Positions 1 to 9,726 are shown, counted from the stretch's first letter. The stretch: DNA of 64,000 bases from Legionella taurinensis (GCF_900452865.1 NZ_UGOZ01000001.1:3064670-3128669), one strand, 5' to 3'. The notes: generated by a model not told the origin, from the sequence alone. Made by a program: numbers and translations.

Positions 1-977
1 GGCAGGTGATGATTTAATGCCATGCCGTACACGATGCGGGACGTAGCCGCAGTATAAACGAGCGTGGTGCCAAAGGGGGAAAAGGCCGCATCAATCATGA
101 GCAGTGTGGCCACCACGGTTAAACCCAGCAGCAGGGTTAACCCGACCAACGGACCGCTGTCGCCCGGATAGTGGAGCGCCTGCCAGCCATTGCCCAGGTA
201 TTTTTGCGGCATGGCGGCAAGGAAGCTGAATTGCAGCATGAAATAGAGCGCAAAGCCAATTAACACCGCGCCAAGAATAGCGATGGGAATATCACGCTGC
301 GGGTTTTTCACTTCGCCGGCCAGAATCAGGCCATTTTGAAATCCGGTAAAAGCAAAGGCCACGCCCCCAGCTGACAGGGCCGTAAAAATCTGCACCCAGC
401 TTTGCTTATCGCCTAGATGGATGGAAATATTCGCCAGCGAAGGGCTGTTATGGAGCAGCGCTATAATGGCAATACTGGGCAGAATAAATTTGATGATGCT
501 GGCGTATTTGTTACATTCCGCCAGCATTTTAATGCCGTAGGAATTGAGAATCACCACAAAGAGCATGATGGCGCCTGCGGCCACATACCCATACCCTGAC
601 AGGCTGAGCGCGGCGGGATCGCCTGCCATCAGAGCCGGGAAAAAATGGCTGGAGTATTGCAGTATCGCCTGAATTTCAATCGGGGTCATGACCACATAGG
701 AAAGCCAGGATGTCCAGGCAAACAAAAAGCCCACCTCCTTGCCATGGGTGAACGTTGGGTAATTGGACATCCCGCCGGCAACGGGAAACATTGTCCCCAA
801 TTCACACAAGGGCAGGGCGATGAATAGCATGAACAAAGCGGCGATAACCCAGCTTACCAAGGCATTGCTTCCGGCCATCTGTGCACTGATGAAGGGGCTG
901 AACAGCCAGCCTGAGCCAATCATTCCACCGGCGGAGGCGACCAAGATATTTGTTCTCGAAATATCGCGTTTTAACAT
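1..977 (-). CDS. Amino-acid permease, APC family (3' end cut by window edge)
   Basis: Reading the minus strand from ATG at 977 gives an open frame to base 1 with no stop, so the C-terminus lies outside the window. The N-terminus (MLKRDISRTNILVASAGGMI) followed by GSGWLFSP is the APC-family first-helix signature with its unwound Gly-Ser-Gly substrate-binding stretch. About eight hydrophobic helices follow, including an F-A-F-T-G-F-Q-N segment and the conserved GEVKNPQRDIPIAI loop. It is therefore an inner-membrane amino-acid or polyamine transporter; the substrate cannot be told. It diverges from the outer membrane protein gene at 1179. Confidence 0.85.
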   Translation of the reverse strand, partial: MLKRDISRTNILVASAGGMIGSGWLFSPFISAQMAGSNALVSWVIAALFMLFIALPLCELGTMFPVAGGMSNYPTFTHGKEVGFLFAWTSWLSYVVMTPIEIQAILQYSSHFFPALMAGDPAALSLSGYGYVAAGAIMLFVVILNSYGIKMLAECNKYASIIKFILPSIAIIALLHNSPSLANISIHLGDKQSWVQIFTALSAGGVAFAFTGFQNGLILAGEVKNPQRDIPIAILGAVLIGFALYFMLQFSFLAAMPQKYLGNGWQALHYPGDSGPLVGLTLLLGLTVVATLLMIDAAFSPFGTTLVYTAATSRIVYGMALNHHL

Positions 978-1178
978 GTGTTTTTTCCTTCTATCGCCTG
1001 TCTGGTTCCCTCGGCCAAAGTGGCTTGCCCCCAGGACCCGTTGTTACTTCACATCGCCTGACTGTTTTTTAACCAAATCAAGATTAAGTTAAGCGAATGA
1101 ATAGACAAAACCTTTTTCGATGGTATCATTACAGCGCTTTTTCAGGAAGTAATGTAATGATTTAATGGAGTAAATATC

Positions 1179-2240
1179 GTGAAGTATTTTGTTAAAAAAA
1201 CCGCTTGTCTCGCCTGGGCTTTCGCTTTTGCAGCACCTGCTTTCTCCGGCACCATGGGTGCAGCGGAAGATCAGGGCCACCACTTTTTCTTCAGCGTCGC
1301 CCCTTTTTATGGCGCCATCACTGACGAAGGGATTAATAAACTGGTTTTTGCCGAGCAGGCAACGCCCACAGGCCAGGTGACTGCCTTCCTGCCGGATGGT
1401 GAATCCGACTGGGGTTATACCTTAAGTCTGGGCTATGCGTTTGATCCTAACCATGAGCGCGATCTGGTGCTGACCTATTCCCATCTGTCAACCGAAACCA
1501 GCAAAAGCATTGCCGTGGGCGAGGACGGCCTTATCATCAACCGTTTAAGCCAGCTTGCCAATTTCGGCCCTCAGTACGTCAGAGGCCCCGCGTCAGCCGG
1601 TATAAGTGCGGATTATGAATACCAGACTGCCGATTTGATTACCAATCATTACTTCCCATCCGAACAATTTAACCGTGTCGAGTTTTCCCGCTTTTACGGC
1701 ATCAAGGCGACGGAATTTAGAAAGGGATTCACAGCCGATTACAACGGCCGTTTCATCAACGTTATCGCCGGGACAAACGTACCCTCAATCGACAACATCA
1801 ATTACTCCGCCAAGTATTACGGAATCGGTCCACGCATCGGTATGGGCGGCAAGTGGCGGTTAAACCGCATTTTCAGTGTCGGCGGCGATGTATCGGCATC
1901 CATCTTGGTCGGCTCCTATAAAAACGAGTGGAATGAAACGCTGTCCGTTGACACGTTGTTCCTTGGTGAACTGCCTCCAGGTCCGTTTCATAGCTACACT
2001 CAAGTCACCAACAGCCGAGCCTGGGTATCGCCTGTATTAGCCGGAAATCTGGCCGTTGCCGCTGATTTTGATGTCAGAAGCGCCAATCATATCCGCTTTG
2101 AAGGCGGCATCGGTTCCGAACAATACCTGCCCCACCTGTCGCCCGATTCCTACCGTGCCAAGGAAGGGGATAATGTCCTTTATATTCCTCAGCATTTCTC
2201 CATTAGAAACGTCTTCATCAAATTCACTTATTTCTGCTAA
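1179..2240 (+). CDS. Outer membrane protein, Legionella MOMP-like family
   Basis: A 353-residue protein with a cleavable signal peptide (KKTACLAWAFAFAAPAFSG) followed by alternating hydrophobic and polar strands, as in beta-barrels. The start is GTG at 1179, preceded by a purine-rich site (ATGGAG) about 8 bases upstream. The mature N-terminus Gly-Thr-Met-Gly and the overall length resemble the Legionella major outer membrane protein family (Pfam Legionella_OMP), which forms porin-like barrels. It ends in FIKFTYFC, so the last residue is Cys rather than the usual aromatic, an oddity for a barrel. It is monocistronic, with a strong terminator just after the stop. Family assignment is from memory of the pattern, not an alignment. 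Confidence 0.65.
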   Translation: MKYFVKKTACLAWAFAFAAPAFSGTMGAAEDQGHHFFFSVAPFYGAITDEGINKLVFAEQATPTGQVTAFLPDGESDWGYTLSLGYAFDPNHERDLVLTYSHLSTETSKSIAVGEDGLIINRLSQLANFGPQYVRGPASAGISADYEYQTADLITNHYFPSEQFNRVEFSRFYGIKATEFRKGFTADYNGRFINVIAGTNVPSIDNINYSAKYYGIGPRIGMGGKWRLNRIFSVGGDVSASILVGSYKNEWNETLSVDTLFLGELPPGPFHSYTQVTNSRAWVSPVLAGNLAVAADFDVRSANHIRFEGGIGSEQYLPHLSPDSYRAKEGDNVLYIPQHFSIRNVFIKFTYFC

Positions 2241-2250
2241 TGGATCCTCA

Positions 2251-2289
2251 CAAGGCTTGATTCCCATCAAGCCTTGTTTTGTTTTTTTG
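2251..2289 (+). terminator. Rho-independent terminator after the outer membrane protein gene
   Basis: A perfect 11-base stem (2251-2261 with 2266-2276) around a TCCC loop is followed by a T-rich run interrupted by a single G. It lies 11 bases past the stop at 2240 and just before the lpxA ribosome binding site, so it separates the two transcripts. Confidence 0.9.
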
Positions 2290-2300
2290 GAGGTATGGTC

Positions 2301-3143
2301 GTGCAAATGAGTCAGTTGGATCAGCAGCATGTACGCGACAAAGTTATTCCTATTCACCAGCAAATTCATCCTACTGCCCTGATTGCCCAGGGAGCAAGAA
2401 TCGGATCCAATGTTAGCATTGGTCCGTTTTCTGTCATTGGCGAACACGTTGCCATCGGCGCCAACACCGTCATCGGATCCCACGTCGTCATTGAAGGCTG
2501 GACTACCATCGGCGAACGCAATCAGATTTATACCGGCGCCGTCATTGGCTCTGTTCCGCAGGATTTGAAATTCAATGGCGAAAAAAGTTTTGTTTCGTTG
2601 GGCAATGACAATATCGTTCGCGAATACGTCACCATCAGCCGAGGCACCGCCGGCGGAGGGAGTGAAACCAGAATTGGCAACGCCAACCTGTTAATGACCG
2701 GTTGCCATGTTGCCCATGATGTGCAAATGGGGAATCATAATGTGATAGCCAATACCGTGGCGATAGCGGGACATGTCATTATTGAGGACTGGGTGACAGT
2801 CGGGGGTGTTTCGGGCATTCATCAATTCAGTAAATTAGGTTCTCTGTCGATGGTTGGAGCAAAAAGTTACATCAATAAAGACGTACCTCCCTTTGCTCTG
2901 GTTCAGGGTAATCCAGCCAAACTATTTGGAGTCAATATTGAACGCCTGCGCCGTAATCAGTTTAAACCCCAGCAGCGTCTGCTTATCCAACGCGCTTACA
3001 AAATCCTTCATCGCTGCAATTATCATTTACCCAATGCCATTGCCGAAATTGAACAGGACTTGTTGCCGGATGAGCAAATCGCCTGCCTGCTCCATTTTCT
3101 TCGTCACAGTGAACGCGGCATTTGCCGGGGGAATCGCGAATGA
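2301..3143 (+). CDS. lpxA: UDP-N-acetylglucosamine O-acyltransferase
   Basis: First enzyme of lipid A synthesis: it transfers a 3-hydroxyacyl chain from acyl carrier protein to UDP-GlcNAc in the cytoplasm. The protein consists of left-handed beta-helix hexapeptide repeats (I-G-x-x-V/A-x type) starting at IHPTALIAQGARIGSNVSIG, with the family landmarks IGSVPQDLKF, the catalytic His region in TGCHVAHDVQMGNH and GGVSGIHQF. The start is uncertain: GGAGG at 2289-2293 best serves GTG at 2301, while ATG at 2295 is too close and ATG at 2307 is also possible. The stop overlaps the lpxD start (ATGA), so the two are translationally coupled. No lpxC or fabZ is nearby. Confidence 0.92.
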   Translation: MQMSQLDQQHVRDKVIPIHQQIHPTALIAQGARIGSNVSIGPFSVIGEHVAIGANTVIGSHVVIEGWTTIGERNQIYTGAVIGSVPQDLKFNGEKSFVSLGNDNIVREYVTISRGTAGGGSETRIGNANLLMTGCHVAHDVQMGNHNVIANTVAIAGHVIIEDWVTVGGVSGIHQFSKLGSLSMVGAKSYINKDVPPFALVQGNPAKLFGVNIERLRRNQFKPQQRLLIQRAYKILHRCNYHLPNAIAEIEQDLLPDEQIACLLHFLRHSERGICRGNRE

Positions 3144-4150
3144 AATCCTTGCGTTTTAATCAAAATCACGGCCCGTTCAGCTTAGCCACCTTAGCCCGGG
3201 TTTCTGACGCTGCACTGCATAACCCCGAGGATAGCGATTGCCTTATTCATCAGGCAGCACCTCTCGATGAAGCCAAAGAAACAGACATTGCCGTATTCCA
3301 TAATCTAAAATACATTAAGGCGTTTAAAAACACCGCTGCAGGGGCCTGCATCATTTTCCCGGATGCGGTTAAACATGCCCCGCCGGCCATGAAATTACTG
3401 GTTCATCACAACCCTTATAAAGCCTTCGCCCTGGTCATGCAGCATTTTTATTCACGCCCCAAAGAAGCACCAGGTATTTCTCCCCAGGCTTTTATTGCCA
3501 GAAGCGCTTCCATTGGCAAAGGGTGCGTTATTCAGCCTGGGGCTTACATTGGTGAACGTGCCGTCATCGGCGAGGGGAGCGAAGTTGGCGTGAACAGTTA
3601 CATCGGCCATGACGTGATCATTGGTAACAATTGTCGCATAGAAAACAACGTCAGCATCACCAATACCCTGATGGGCAACAACGTGGTGATCTATACCGGC
3701 GCCAGAATTGGACAGGAAGGATTTGGTTTTGCCACGGATGCAGGTGGCCATTACAGTATTCCTCATATCGGCTGCGTCATCATTGGTAACAACGTGGAAA
3801 TAGGCGCCAATACTTGCGTGGATCGAGGTTCCGTTAAAGACACTATTCTTGAGGATCATTGCCGTATCGATAACCTGGTGCAGATTGGTCACAATGTTAC
3901 CATTGGCCGCGGCAGCATCGTGGCCGGCACTTCCGGGATTGCCGGCAGTTCCCACCTGGGGGAATTTGCGACCGTAGGCGGGGGCGTCAGCGTGGTTAAC
4001 CACGCGAAAGTCGGCAACGGCGCCATGGTATTAGCCCACTCGCTGGTCATTAACGATGTGCCGCCCGGGACACGGACAGGAGGAACCCCCGCCATCGAGG
4101 CCCGCCAATGGCATAAACAATCATTAATCTTGAAAAAATTATGCCGATGA
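3140..4150 (+). CDS. lpxD: UDP-3-O-acylglucosamine N-acyltransferase
   Basis: Adds the second 3-hydroxyacyl chain, by amide linkage, to UDP-3-O-acyl-GlcN in lipid A synthesis. A 336-residue protein with an N-terminal uridine-binding domain (about 1-100) and a long hexapeptide-repeat domain from ISPQAFIARSASIGKGCVI. Landmarks are the GARIGQEGFGFA segment and NLVQIGHNVTIG with the catalytic His. The ATG at 3140 overlaps the lpxA stop. The 3' end runs 12 bases into the convergent lpxB. Legionella genomes carry more than one lpxA/lpxD/lpxB set, so this may be one of several paralogues. Confidence 0.92.
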   Translation: MKSLRFNQNHGPFSLATLARVSDAALHNPEDSDCLIHQAAPLDEAKETDIAVFHNLKYIKAFKNTAAGACIIFPDAVKHAPPAMKLLVHHNPYKAFALVMQHFYSRPKEAPGISPQAFIARSASIGKGCVIQPGAYIGERAVIGEGSEVGVNSYIGHDVIIGNNCRIENNVSITNTLMGNNVVIYTGARIGQEGFGFATDAGGHYSIPHIGCVIIGNNVEIGANTCVDRGSVKDTILEDHCRIDNLVQIGHNVTIGRGSIVAGTSGIAGSSHLGEFATVGGGVSVVNHAKVGNGAMVLAHSLVINDVPPGTRTGGTPAIEARQWHKQSLILKKLCR

Positions 4151-5305
4151 AGGCACTGCCTGGATGAGTTTGATAACCGCCATGGCGGCCTTGCTATTGG
4201 CATCCTGCCTTAACTGCTGATGCAACTGCTCAAATTTTTCCACTACCCTGGCAGGGGCGTCGCCCTTGGCCAATTTCTCTAAAAGGCATTGGCTGATGGC
4301 CTCAGGCCTCGCCTGCTTTTGAATAAATTCCGGCACCAGCCCTTCATTGGCCAGCAGGTTAGGCAGTGCAATGTAGTTGATTTTAAGCTGCGGAGCAATG
4401 ATCAGGTGACTCAATGCGCTCCATTTATACGCGACCACCATGTTGCATTTTAACAGCATGGCTTCCAAGGTTCCCGTACCCGATTTAACCAACACCACAT
4501 TGGCCAGCGCCATGGCCTCTCTGGCACCTCCCTGTTGAAGTTTTATCTTAAGATGAGAATAACCTGATGCACGCCATTGCGCTTCGAACAGAGTGATGGC
4601 TTTTAAGGTGGCCAAGGGCACGATAAAAGTAAGATCGGGCCGTTTCCGGCTCAGTCGATTCATCACGTCAAGGTACAAAGGACCCAGGTAACGAAGCTCG
4701 CCAAGACGACTGCCAGGCAGCAGGGTGATGAGGGCATCGGAATCAGCATAACCGGCCTGTTTTCTTAGATGCCTTTTATCCATTTGCGGGTCAATCATAT
4801 CCGCCAGTGGATGGCCAACGAAGCAGACCGGGACCTCGTATCGCTGATAAAATGCCTTTTCAAAAGGGAACAGGGTCAAGACCAAGTCCACCGCTTCCTT
4901 GATTTTATACACCCGTTTTGGCCGCCAGGCCCATACTTTGGGACTGACATAATGGATGGTTTTTATCCCTTGTTGTTTAAGCTTTTTCTCGACGACCAGA
5001 TTAAAATGGGCATAATCAATACCGATAAACACGTCAGGGGGATTCATTGTCAATTCCCTGATTAATCGTTTACGCAAAAAAAGCAGCTGCAGATAACGCC
5101 CCAAGACATCGGTAATCCCCATGACCGAGAGGTATTCCATGGCAAAAAAAGAATAAAATCCCTGGCTTTGCATTTGCGGGCCGCCGATGCCGAAAAAAGT
5201 GACATTCCCAAGCCGCTCTTTAAGCGCCGCAATTAATCCAGCCCCTAATAAATCCCCTGAAGGTTCCCCCGCTACAATGGCTATTTTTATTGGACGCTCG
5301 CCCAT
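4139..5305 (-). CDS. lpxB: Lipid-A-disaccharide synthase
   Basis: Condenses UDP-2,3-diacyl-GlcN with lipid X to make the lipid A disaccharide at the inner face of the inner membrane. The 388-residue protein starts at MGERPIKIAIVAGEPSGDLL; the AGEPSGD motif is diagnostic for LpxB. Further family features are GIDYAHFN, YVSPKVWAWRPKR, FVGHPLAD, LLPGSRLGE and the C-terminal VKSGTGTLEAML nucleotide-sugar loop. Length matches the family. It is convergent with lpxD (12-base overlap of the 3' ends) and divergent from the acyltransferase gene at 5414. Confidence 0.95.
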   Translation of the reverse strand: MGERPIKIAIVAGEPSGDLLGAGLIAALKERLGNVTFFGIGGPQMQSQGFYSFFAMEYLSVMGITDVLGRYLQLLFLRKRLIRELTMNPPDVFIGIDYAHFNLVVEKKLKQQGIKTIHYVSPKVWAWRPKRVYKIKEAVDLVLTLFPFEKAFYQRYEVPVCFVGHPLADMIDPQMDKRHLRKQAGYADSDALITLLPGSRLGELRYLGPLYLDVMNRLSRKRPDLTFIVPLATLKAITLFEAQWRASGYSHLKIKLQQGGAREAMALANVVLVKSGTGTLEAMLLKCNMVVAYKWSALSHLIIAPQLKINYIALPNLLANEGLVPEFIQKQARPEAISQCLLEKLAKGDAPARVVEKFEQLHQQLRQDANSKAAMAVIKLIQAVPSSA

Positions 5306-5413
5306 CCCTTACTACTCTGCGGAATTTTAAGTAAACCGACTATAGTGGACATTCCCTTGCTTTACAATGCACACGGTGCTGGTAAAATTCACGTTTTGTG
5401 CTGTGAGAGTGCT

Positions 5414-6250
5414 ATGGAACACAAGGAAACATCCCATGAGCCATCCGTCACCTGGTTAGGGCGGCTGTTTTACCATGCATTCCATAAACCGACTTCTCAA
5501 ACCCACACCAACATCCATGCTGTCTTTGGAAATCGACTATCGGACAAACAAAAAAAACAATTGATTATGGCTTTTTATTCCCACATGATCACGCTGTTTA
5601 AAGAGTTGATTATTTGTCTGTTACGGGGAGTGAAACCCCTGAAAAGAAAAACGGATATGCAGGGGCTTGAACATTTATTGGAAGCCGTAAAGCAAAACAA
5701 GGGCGTCCTGCTGCTCACTGGCCATTTTGGCAACTGGGAAATTGGTTGCCCCCTCTGTTATGTCATGCTCCCTACCTCTAACCCGGCCTATGCTGTACGC
5801 AAACCCATTAAACGCGCCTGGGCGGAAAAATTGCTATTTGCTAATTACCGACGTCACGGCTTAACCATTATCCCTAAAAACAAGGCCAGAGGCCCTATCC
5901 TTGACGCCCTCAGACGGCAAGGCTTGGTCTTTATCACCTTTGATCAACGAGCGCCAGCGGAATCAAAAGGGACGTTACTCACTGATTTTTTAAATTTGCC
6001 AGCCTACACTTATCAGGGTTTGGCTTTATTAGCCAACGAATCGGGTGCCCCTGTCGTTCCTGTTTCCTGCCATCGATTACCGAGAGGCAGGCATCGGATC
6101 GAATTTCATCCCGCACTCACCTGGCAGGAGGATCCAGATTCAGCCGCTGCCCTATTAAAAAACACCGTGATTTATAACCAAACACTGGAGAGGCTGCTGT
6201 TGCGTCATCCCGAGCAGTGGATTTGGTCTTATAAGCGCTGGCAACTCTAA
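5414..6250 (+). CDS. LpxL/HtrB-family lysophospholipid (lipid A) acyltransferase
   Basis: A 278-residue member of the late acyltransferase family that adds secondary acyl chains to lipid A. The catalytic HX4E motif appears as HFGNWE within LLLTGHFGNWEIG, followed by the FDQRAP block and GAPVVPVSCHR. The start is taken at ATG 5414 (MEHKETSHEP) with GAGAG upstream; an upstream in-frame ATG at 5345 has no good ribosome site. It is followed 16 bases later by a second member of the same family, so the pair is probably an operon. Which position each acylates cannot be read from sequence. It is about 30 residues shorter than E. coli LpxL. Confidence 0.8.
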   Translation: MEHKETSHEPSVTWLGRLFYHAFHKPTSQTHTNIHAVFGNRLSDKQKKQLIMAFYSHMITLFKELIICLLRGVKPLKRKTDMQGLEHLLEAVKQNKGVLLLTGHFGNWEIGCPLCYVMLPTSNPAYAVRKPIKRAWAEKLLFANYRRHGLTIIPKNKARGPILDALRRQGLVFITFDQRAPAESKGTLLTDFLNLPAYTYQGLALLANESGAPVVPVSCHRLPRGRHRIEFHPALTWQEDPDSAAALLKNTVIYNQTLERLLLRHPEQWIWSYKRWQL

Positions 6251-6266
6251 AGGACCCGGAGCATCC

Positions 6267-7121
6267 ATGCCGCAAATCTCCCTCGATAATCTTAAAATCA
6301 CTGCCGTTGGCCGCCTGATGTATTATCTCGTCCCGCTGCGCAAGCGCATTATCATGAAAAACATAGAGCGCGTTTTTAAATGCCATTCCAAACAGGAAAA
6401 AATGAATCTGGCCAAAGCCTTTTATTCCCACTTTTTAACAACACTCAAAGAAATCATTTCTATACGATGGTGCAATCATGACAAGCTGAGAGAGGGAATA
6501 GAAATCGAAGGCCTTGAGCATCTCCTGTCTGCCCATGCACAACAACGCGGCGTGATTTTACTTTGTGCTCACGTAGGCAATTGGGAATATGCTCCCTTAC
6601 TGGGCTTCCCCACGATTGCGGCCCTTTCTGGCCGCTTTTATTTTGTCCGCCGTGCAATCCGTATCAAATGGTTGCAAAAAATCCTGTTCCAGCGCTTTCA
6701 AAAGGCAAATCTTGCCATCATTGACAGCCGCGACATGTTTAAACACGCACGAAAATTGCTGCGTGACAATAACGTCCTGGTGTTTACATTTGACCAGCAT
6801 GCCAGCATAGATGGACGTCATGGTATTGCCGTTGATTTTTTTGGCAGCAAAGCAGGAACCTATAAGACGCTTGCTTTCCTGGCAGGTAAAACAGGGGCGT
6901 TGGTTGTCCCCGGCGCCACCTATAGACTCAACAAAAAACACCATGTTCTCCAGTTCTATCCCGCCCTCGTCTGGAAAGAAAATGAGGATTGGGAGCAGGC
7001 CCTGCATGACAACACCCGAATTTATAATCAGGCCATTGAGCAATTCATCCTGGCCAATCCTGCCCAATGGTTATGGCCGCATCGGCGCTGGAAATTAGAC
7101 GACCTGGAAAAAAGCGGTTGA
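6267..7121 (+). CDS. Second LpxL/HtrB-family acyltransferase
   Basis: A 284-residue paralogue of the upstream protein. The catalytic motif is HVGNWE in LLCAHVGNWEYAPLL, and the block FDQHAS matches FDQRAP of its neighbour. C-terminal WLWPHRRWKL also matches WIWSYKRWQL, so the two genes arose by duplication or share a close ancestor. The ATG at 6267 has an AGGA-type site about 12 bases upstream. Placement directly downstream of lpxA-lpxD and lpxB supports a role in lipid A secondary acylation; Legionella lipid A carries unusually long chains and several acyltransferase paralogues. Confidence 0.8.
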   Translation: MPQISLDNLKITAVGRLMYYLVPLRKRIIMKNIERVFKCHSKQEKMNLAKAFYSHFLTTLKEIISIRWCNHDKLREGIEIEGLEHLLSAHAQQRGVILLCAHVGNWEYAPLLGFPTIAALSGRFYFVRRAIRIKWLQKILFQRFQKANLAIIDSRDMFKHARKLLRDNNVLVFTFDQHASIDGRHGIAVDFFGSKAGTYKTLAFLAGKTGALVVPGATYRLNKKHHVLQFYPALVWKENEDWEQALHDNTRIYNQAIEQFILANPAQWLWPHRRWKLDDLEKSG

Positions 7122-7155
7122 TTCTGTTGCGGCCCGCCGCTGTGGCTGTGCTAAG

Positions 7156-7172
7156 ATTAGCATTTTGCTAAT
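7156..7172 (+). promoter_or_regulatory. Short inverted repeat in the fumC leader
   Basis: ATTAGCA-TTT-TGCTAAT is a perfect 7-base inverted repeat ending two bases before the fumC ribosome binding site (AGGAA, 7175-7179). In RNA it would be a hairpin abutting the site; as DNA it could be an operator. No function is shown. Confidence 0.4.
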
Positions 7173-7183
7173 CAGGAACCATT

Positions 7184-8575
7184 ATGAGTAACACACGCAT
7201 TGAAACGGACAGCATGGGCGAAATTGCTGTGCCCGCGTCCCGGTATTGGGGCGCGCAGACAGAACGTTCGCTGCATCACTTCAACATTGGCCGCGACATC
7301 ATGCCGCGAGAGGTCACCCATGCCTTTGGCATTTTGAAAAAAGCAGCGGCGTTAACCAATCTTGAGCTTGGCAAGTTAAGCCAGGATAAAGCCGATTTAA
7401 TCATCAAAGCCGCCGATGAAGTCAGTGCCGGCGTGCTTGATGAGCACTTCCCCCTGCACGTGTGGCAAACCGGCAGCGGGACCCAATCCAATATGAATGC
7501 CAATGAAGTCATATCCAACCGCGCCATTGAACTGGCCGGAGGTGTCATGGGCAGCAAAACACCAATTCATCCCAATGATCATGTCAACATGTCGCAATCG
7601 TCAAACGACACCTTTCCTACCGCCATGCACATCGCCGCTGCCCTGGCTTTCAAGCAGAAATTAATACCCGCCGTGCAGCATCTGCGCGATGCGCTCGCGG
7701 ACAAAATGAACCGTTTTAACCGCATCGTTAAAATTGGCCGTACGCATCTGCAGGATGCGGTACCCCTGACGTTAGGCCAGGAGTTTTCAGGTTACGTAGC
7801 CCAGCTCGATGCCTGCCTGCATCGTTTTGAGGCGGTGCTGCCAGAGCTTTATGAACTGGCGCTAGGGGGCACTGCTGTTGGTACAGGGTTAAACACTCAT
7901 CCCCAGTTTGCAGACAAAGCCGCTACGCATATCGCCACATTGACACAATTGCCCTTTGTGTCGGCACCCAATAAATTCGCGGCCTTAGCTTCTCATGAAG
8001 CACTGGTGATGGCACACAGCACCATGAAAGCCTTAGCCTGTGCTTTAATGAAAATTGCCAATGACGTGCGCTGGTTGGGCTCAGGTCCTCGCTGTGGCTT
8101 GGGCGAATTGATTCTGCCTGAAAATGAACCCGGTTCTTCCATCATGCCCGGTAAGGTTAATCCGACCCAGTGCGAGGCCATGACCATGGTTTGCGCTCAG
8201 GTGATCGGCAATGACACCAGTGTCGCGGTGGCAGCAAGTCAAGGGAATTTCGAACTCAACGTCTTTAAGCCGGTCATTATTTTTAATGTCCTGCATTCTC
8301 TGAATCTGCTGGCAGACACCTGCCATTCATTCCAGGAGTTTTGTGTGGAAGGGCTTGAAGCCAATGAAGCAAAAATTGAGTATTACCTTAAAAATTCACT
8401 GATGCTGGTGACCGCGTTAAATCAACACATTGGTTACGACAAAGCAGCCAAAATTGCCAAAACCGCTCATCATGACAACACGTCGCTTCAGGAGGCCGCA
8501 GTCAAGCTGGGTTACCTCACAGCCGAGCAGTTTAATGAGTATGTTAAACCGGAAGAAATGATTTCACCTCGCTAA
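7184..8575 (+). CDS. fumC: Fumarate hydratase, class II
   Basis: Interconverts fumarate and L-malate in the TCA cycle; cytoplasmic homotetramer. The 463-residue length is typical. Family blocks are [11 protein letters not shown] near the N-terminus, [21 protein letters not shown], the region containing [26 protein letters not shown] and the superfamily signature [15 protein letters not shown], which carries the catalytic serine loop. Class II enzymes need no iron-sulphur cluster. The stop overlaps the 3' end of the convergent glycerophosphodiesterase gene by 4 bases. Confidence 0.96.
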   Translation: MSNTRIETDSMGEIAVPASRYWGAQTERSLHHFNIGRDIMPREVTHAFGILKKAAALTNLELGKLSQDKADLIIKAADEVSAGVLDEHFPLHVWQTGSGTQSNMNANEVISNRAIELAGGVMGSKTPIHPNDHVNMSQSSNDTFPTAMHIAAALAFKQKLIPAVQHLRDALADKMNRFNRIVKIGRTHLQDAVPLTLGQEFSGYVAQLDACLHRFEAVLPELYELALGGTAVGTGLNTHPQFADKAATHIATLTQLPFVSAPNKFAALASHEALVMAHSTMKALACALMKIANDVRWLGSGPRCGLGELILPENEPGSSIMPGKVNPTQCEAMTMVCAQVIGNDTSVAVAASQGNFELNVFKPVIIFNVLHSLNLLADTCHSFQEFCVEGLEANEAKIEYYLKNSLMLVTALNQHIGYDKAAKIAKTAHHDNTSLQEAAVKLGYLTAEQFNEYVKPEEMISPR

Positions 8576-9351
8576 TCCTTACGGTCATTCTCGTTACTCA
8601 ACAGGGCGCTGATAGGTTGCGCCCTGTTGGTAAACACCCATCGAATACCGCGATTCAATTCCCGATACAAGCTGTTTTTTGAATCGACGAATCCAACCCC
8701 CACCTGCTGCCTGACTGCCGTGAGCGGTTTGATTTTTTTATTGCTCAATAACAAATAATGACCTAAAACCCCACCGTAATTTGCTTTTAAACTCAAGGAG
8801 CAGAACGCTTGCACGTTATTATGTTCCGGGACGAGAAGGAGGGCTGCCCGCGGGAAACGCATTAAGGGGCGAAGCAATGCCTCATCAAGACTGATCAGAT
8901 GGTAATCGTCAATCGGGGTTAATGCCTGCAGGGATTCATACAACAGGGCCTCATCCACCGGGGTTTTCAATTCAATAAACAAATGAAGACGCTTGCCATA
9001 ACGGCCGATGACCTCCGCTAGCGAAGGGATGTCCGGGACCAGTTCCCGCAAGTCTTGAAAAGACAAATCGCCAATCGCTTCAGGCCGCTGCCATAATCGC
9101 ATAAGGGTGGGGTCATGATGCACGACAAAAACACCATCCGCAGTGCTTCGCACATCCAGTTCAATTCCCCAACAATGGCAGCTTAGGGCGCGGGCAAAGG
9201 CCGCGTCCGTATTTTCGATAACCTGGCGGTCATGGGCACCACGATGGGCAATCACGCGCGCCTGTTTAAGAGTCTCACGCGATGGCCTTCCACGTGGAAT
9301 GACCGCCATGATGTTATTGATGCACCGTTCAATCACCGTGACTAAAGACAT
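8572..9351 (-). CDS. Glycerophosphodiester phosphodiesterase
   Basis: A GDPD-family TIM-barrel enzyme that splits glycerophosphodiesters to glycerol-3-phosphate and an alcohol. The metal and catalytic residues are visible in [15 protein letters not shown] (HRG...ENT), [24 protein letters not shown] (E-x-D and H-D) and LFIELKTP. At 259 residues it is the short cytoplasmic UgpQ-like form with no signal peptide. The start may be ATG 9351 or the internal ATG at 9309 ([10 protein letters not shown]), which is closer to the conserved core. Convergent with fumC. Confidence 0.88.
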   Translation of the reverse strand: MSLVTVIERCINNIMAVIPRGRPSRETLKQARVIAHRGAHDRQVIENTDAAFARALSCHCWGIELDVRSTADGVFVVHHDPTLMRLWQRPEAIGDLSFQDLRELVPDIPSLAEVIGRYGKRLHLFIELKTPVDEALLYESLQALTPIDDYHLISLDEALLRPLMRFPRAALLLVPEHNNVQAFCSLSLKANYGGVLGHYLLLSNKKIKPLTAVRQQVGVGFVDSKNSLYRELNRGIRWVFTNRAQPISALLSNENDRKD

Positions 9352-9465
9352 GAGGACTTCCTGAGTTTTAACCGTGTGTTTTGTTAAAAATTCAACTATA
9401 ACAAGAATACATGGGTAATAGAGAGACAGAAAAACACTTTATTTCATAAAATACTCGAATAATCA

Positions 9466-9494
9466 TTGACAGACCCAACGTTCTTGAGTATTTT
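9466..9494 (+). promoter_or_regulatory. Sigma-70 promoter of tRNA-Leu
   Basis: A perfect -35 TTGACA (9466-9471), 17-base spacer and -10 TATTTT (9489-9494) end 10 bases before the tRNA, a near-consensus strong promoter. Confidence 0.8.
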
Positions 9495-9504
9495 ACCGTC
9501 CTAT

Positions 9505-9591
9505 GCCGAGGTGGTGGAATTGGTAGACACGCTAGCTTCAGGTGCTAGTGGGGGTGACCCCGTGGAGGTTCGAGTCCTCTTCTCGGTACCA
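9505..9591 (+). tRNA. tRNA-Leu (anticodon CAG)
   Basis: An 87-base type II tRNA. The anticodon loop TTCAGGT gives CAG (reads CUG), the long variable arm GGGGGTGACCCC is typical of leucine tRNAs, the T loop is TTCGAGT and the 3' CCA is encoded (9589-9591). The acceptor stem starts GCCGAGG. Its 3' end (9566-9593) is repeated at 18444-18471, showing it is the attachment site of the integrated element that follows; the tRNA remains complete. Confidence 0.97.
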
Positions 9592-9593
9592 TT
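9566..9593 (+). repeat. Attachment-site direct repeat, left (attL, tRNA side)
   Basis: 28 bases from the T arm of tRNA-Leu through its CCA plus TT, identical to 18444-18471. The recombination core lies within it. Confidence 0.92.
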
Positions 9594-9726
9594 GAACTAT
9601 TTTACAACAGTTTTTAATAGTTCAAAATAGTACGTAACACCTTGATTTATATTGTAATAATACTGACTTCTTCCTCTCAAATCTTTCTCAACTATTCGTT
9701 ATTTTTCGTATATAACCGCGTGTACT

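Noticed and set aside
2037..2483. 148-codon open frame on the minus strand across the outer membrane protein and lpxA genes
   Set aside because: It lies opposite two well-supported genes and crosses the terminator between them; it is a shadow.
3452..4003. 183-codon open frame opposite lpxD
   Set aside because: The repeated hexapeptide coding of lpxD leaves the reverse frame open; the translated protein shows no domain.
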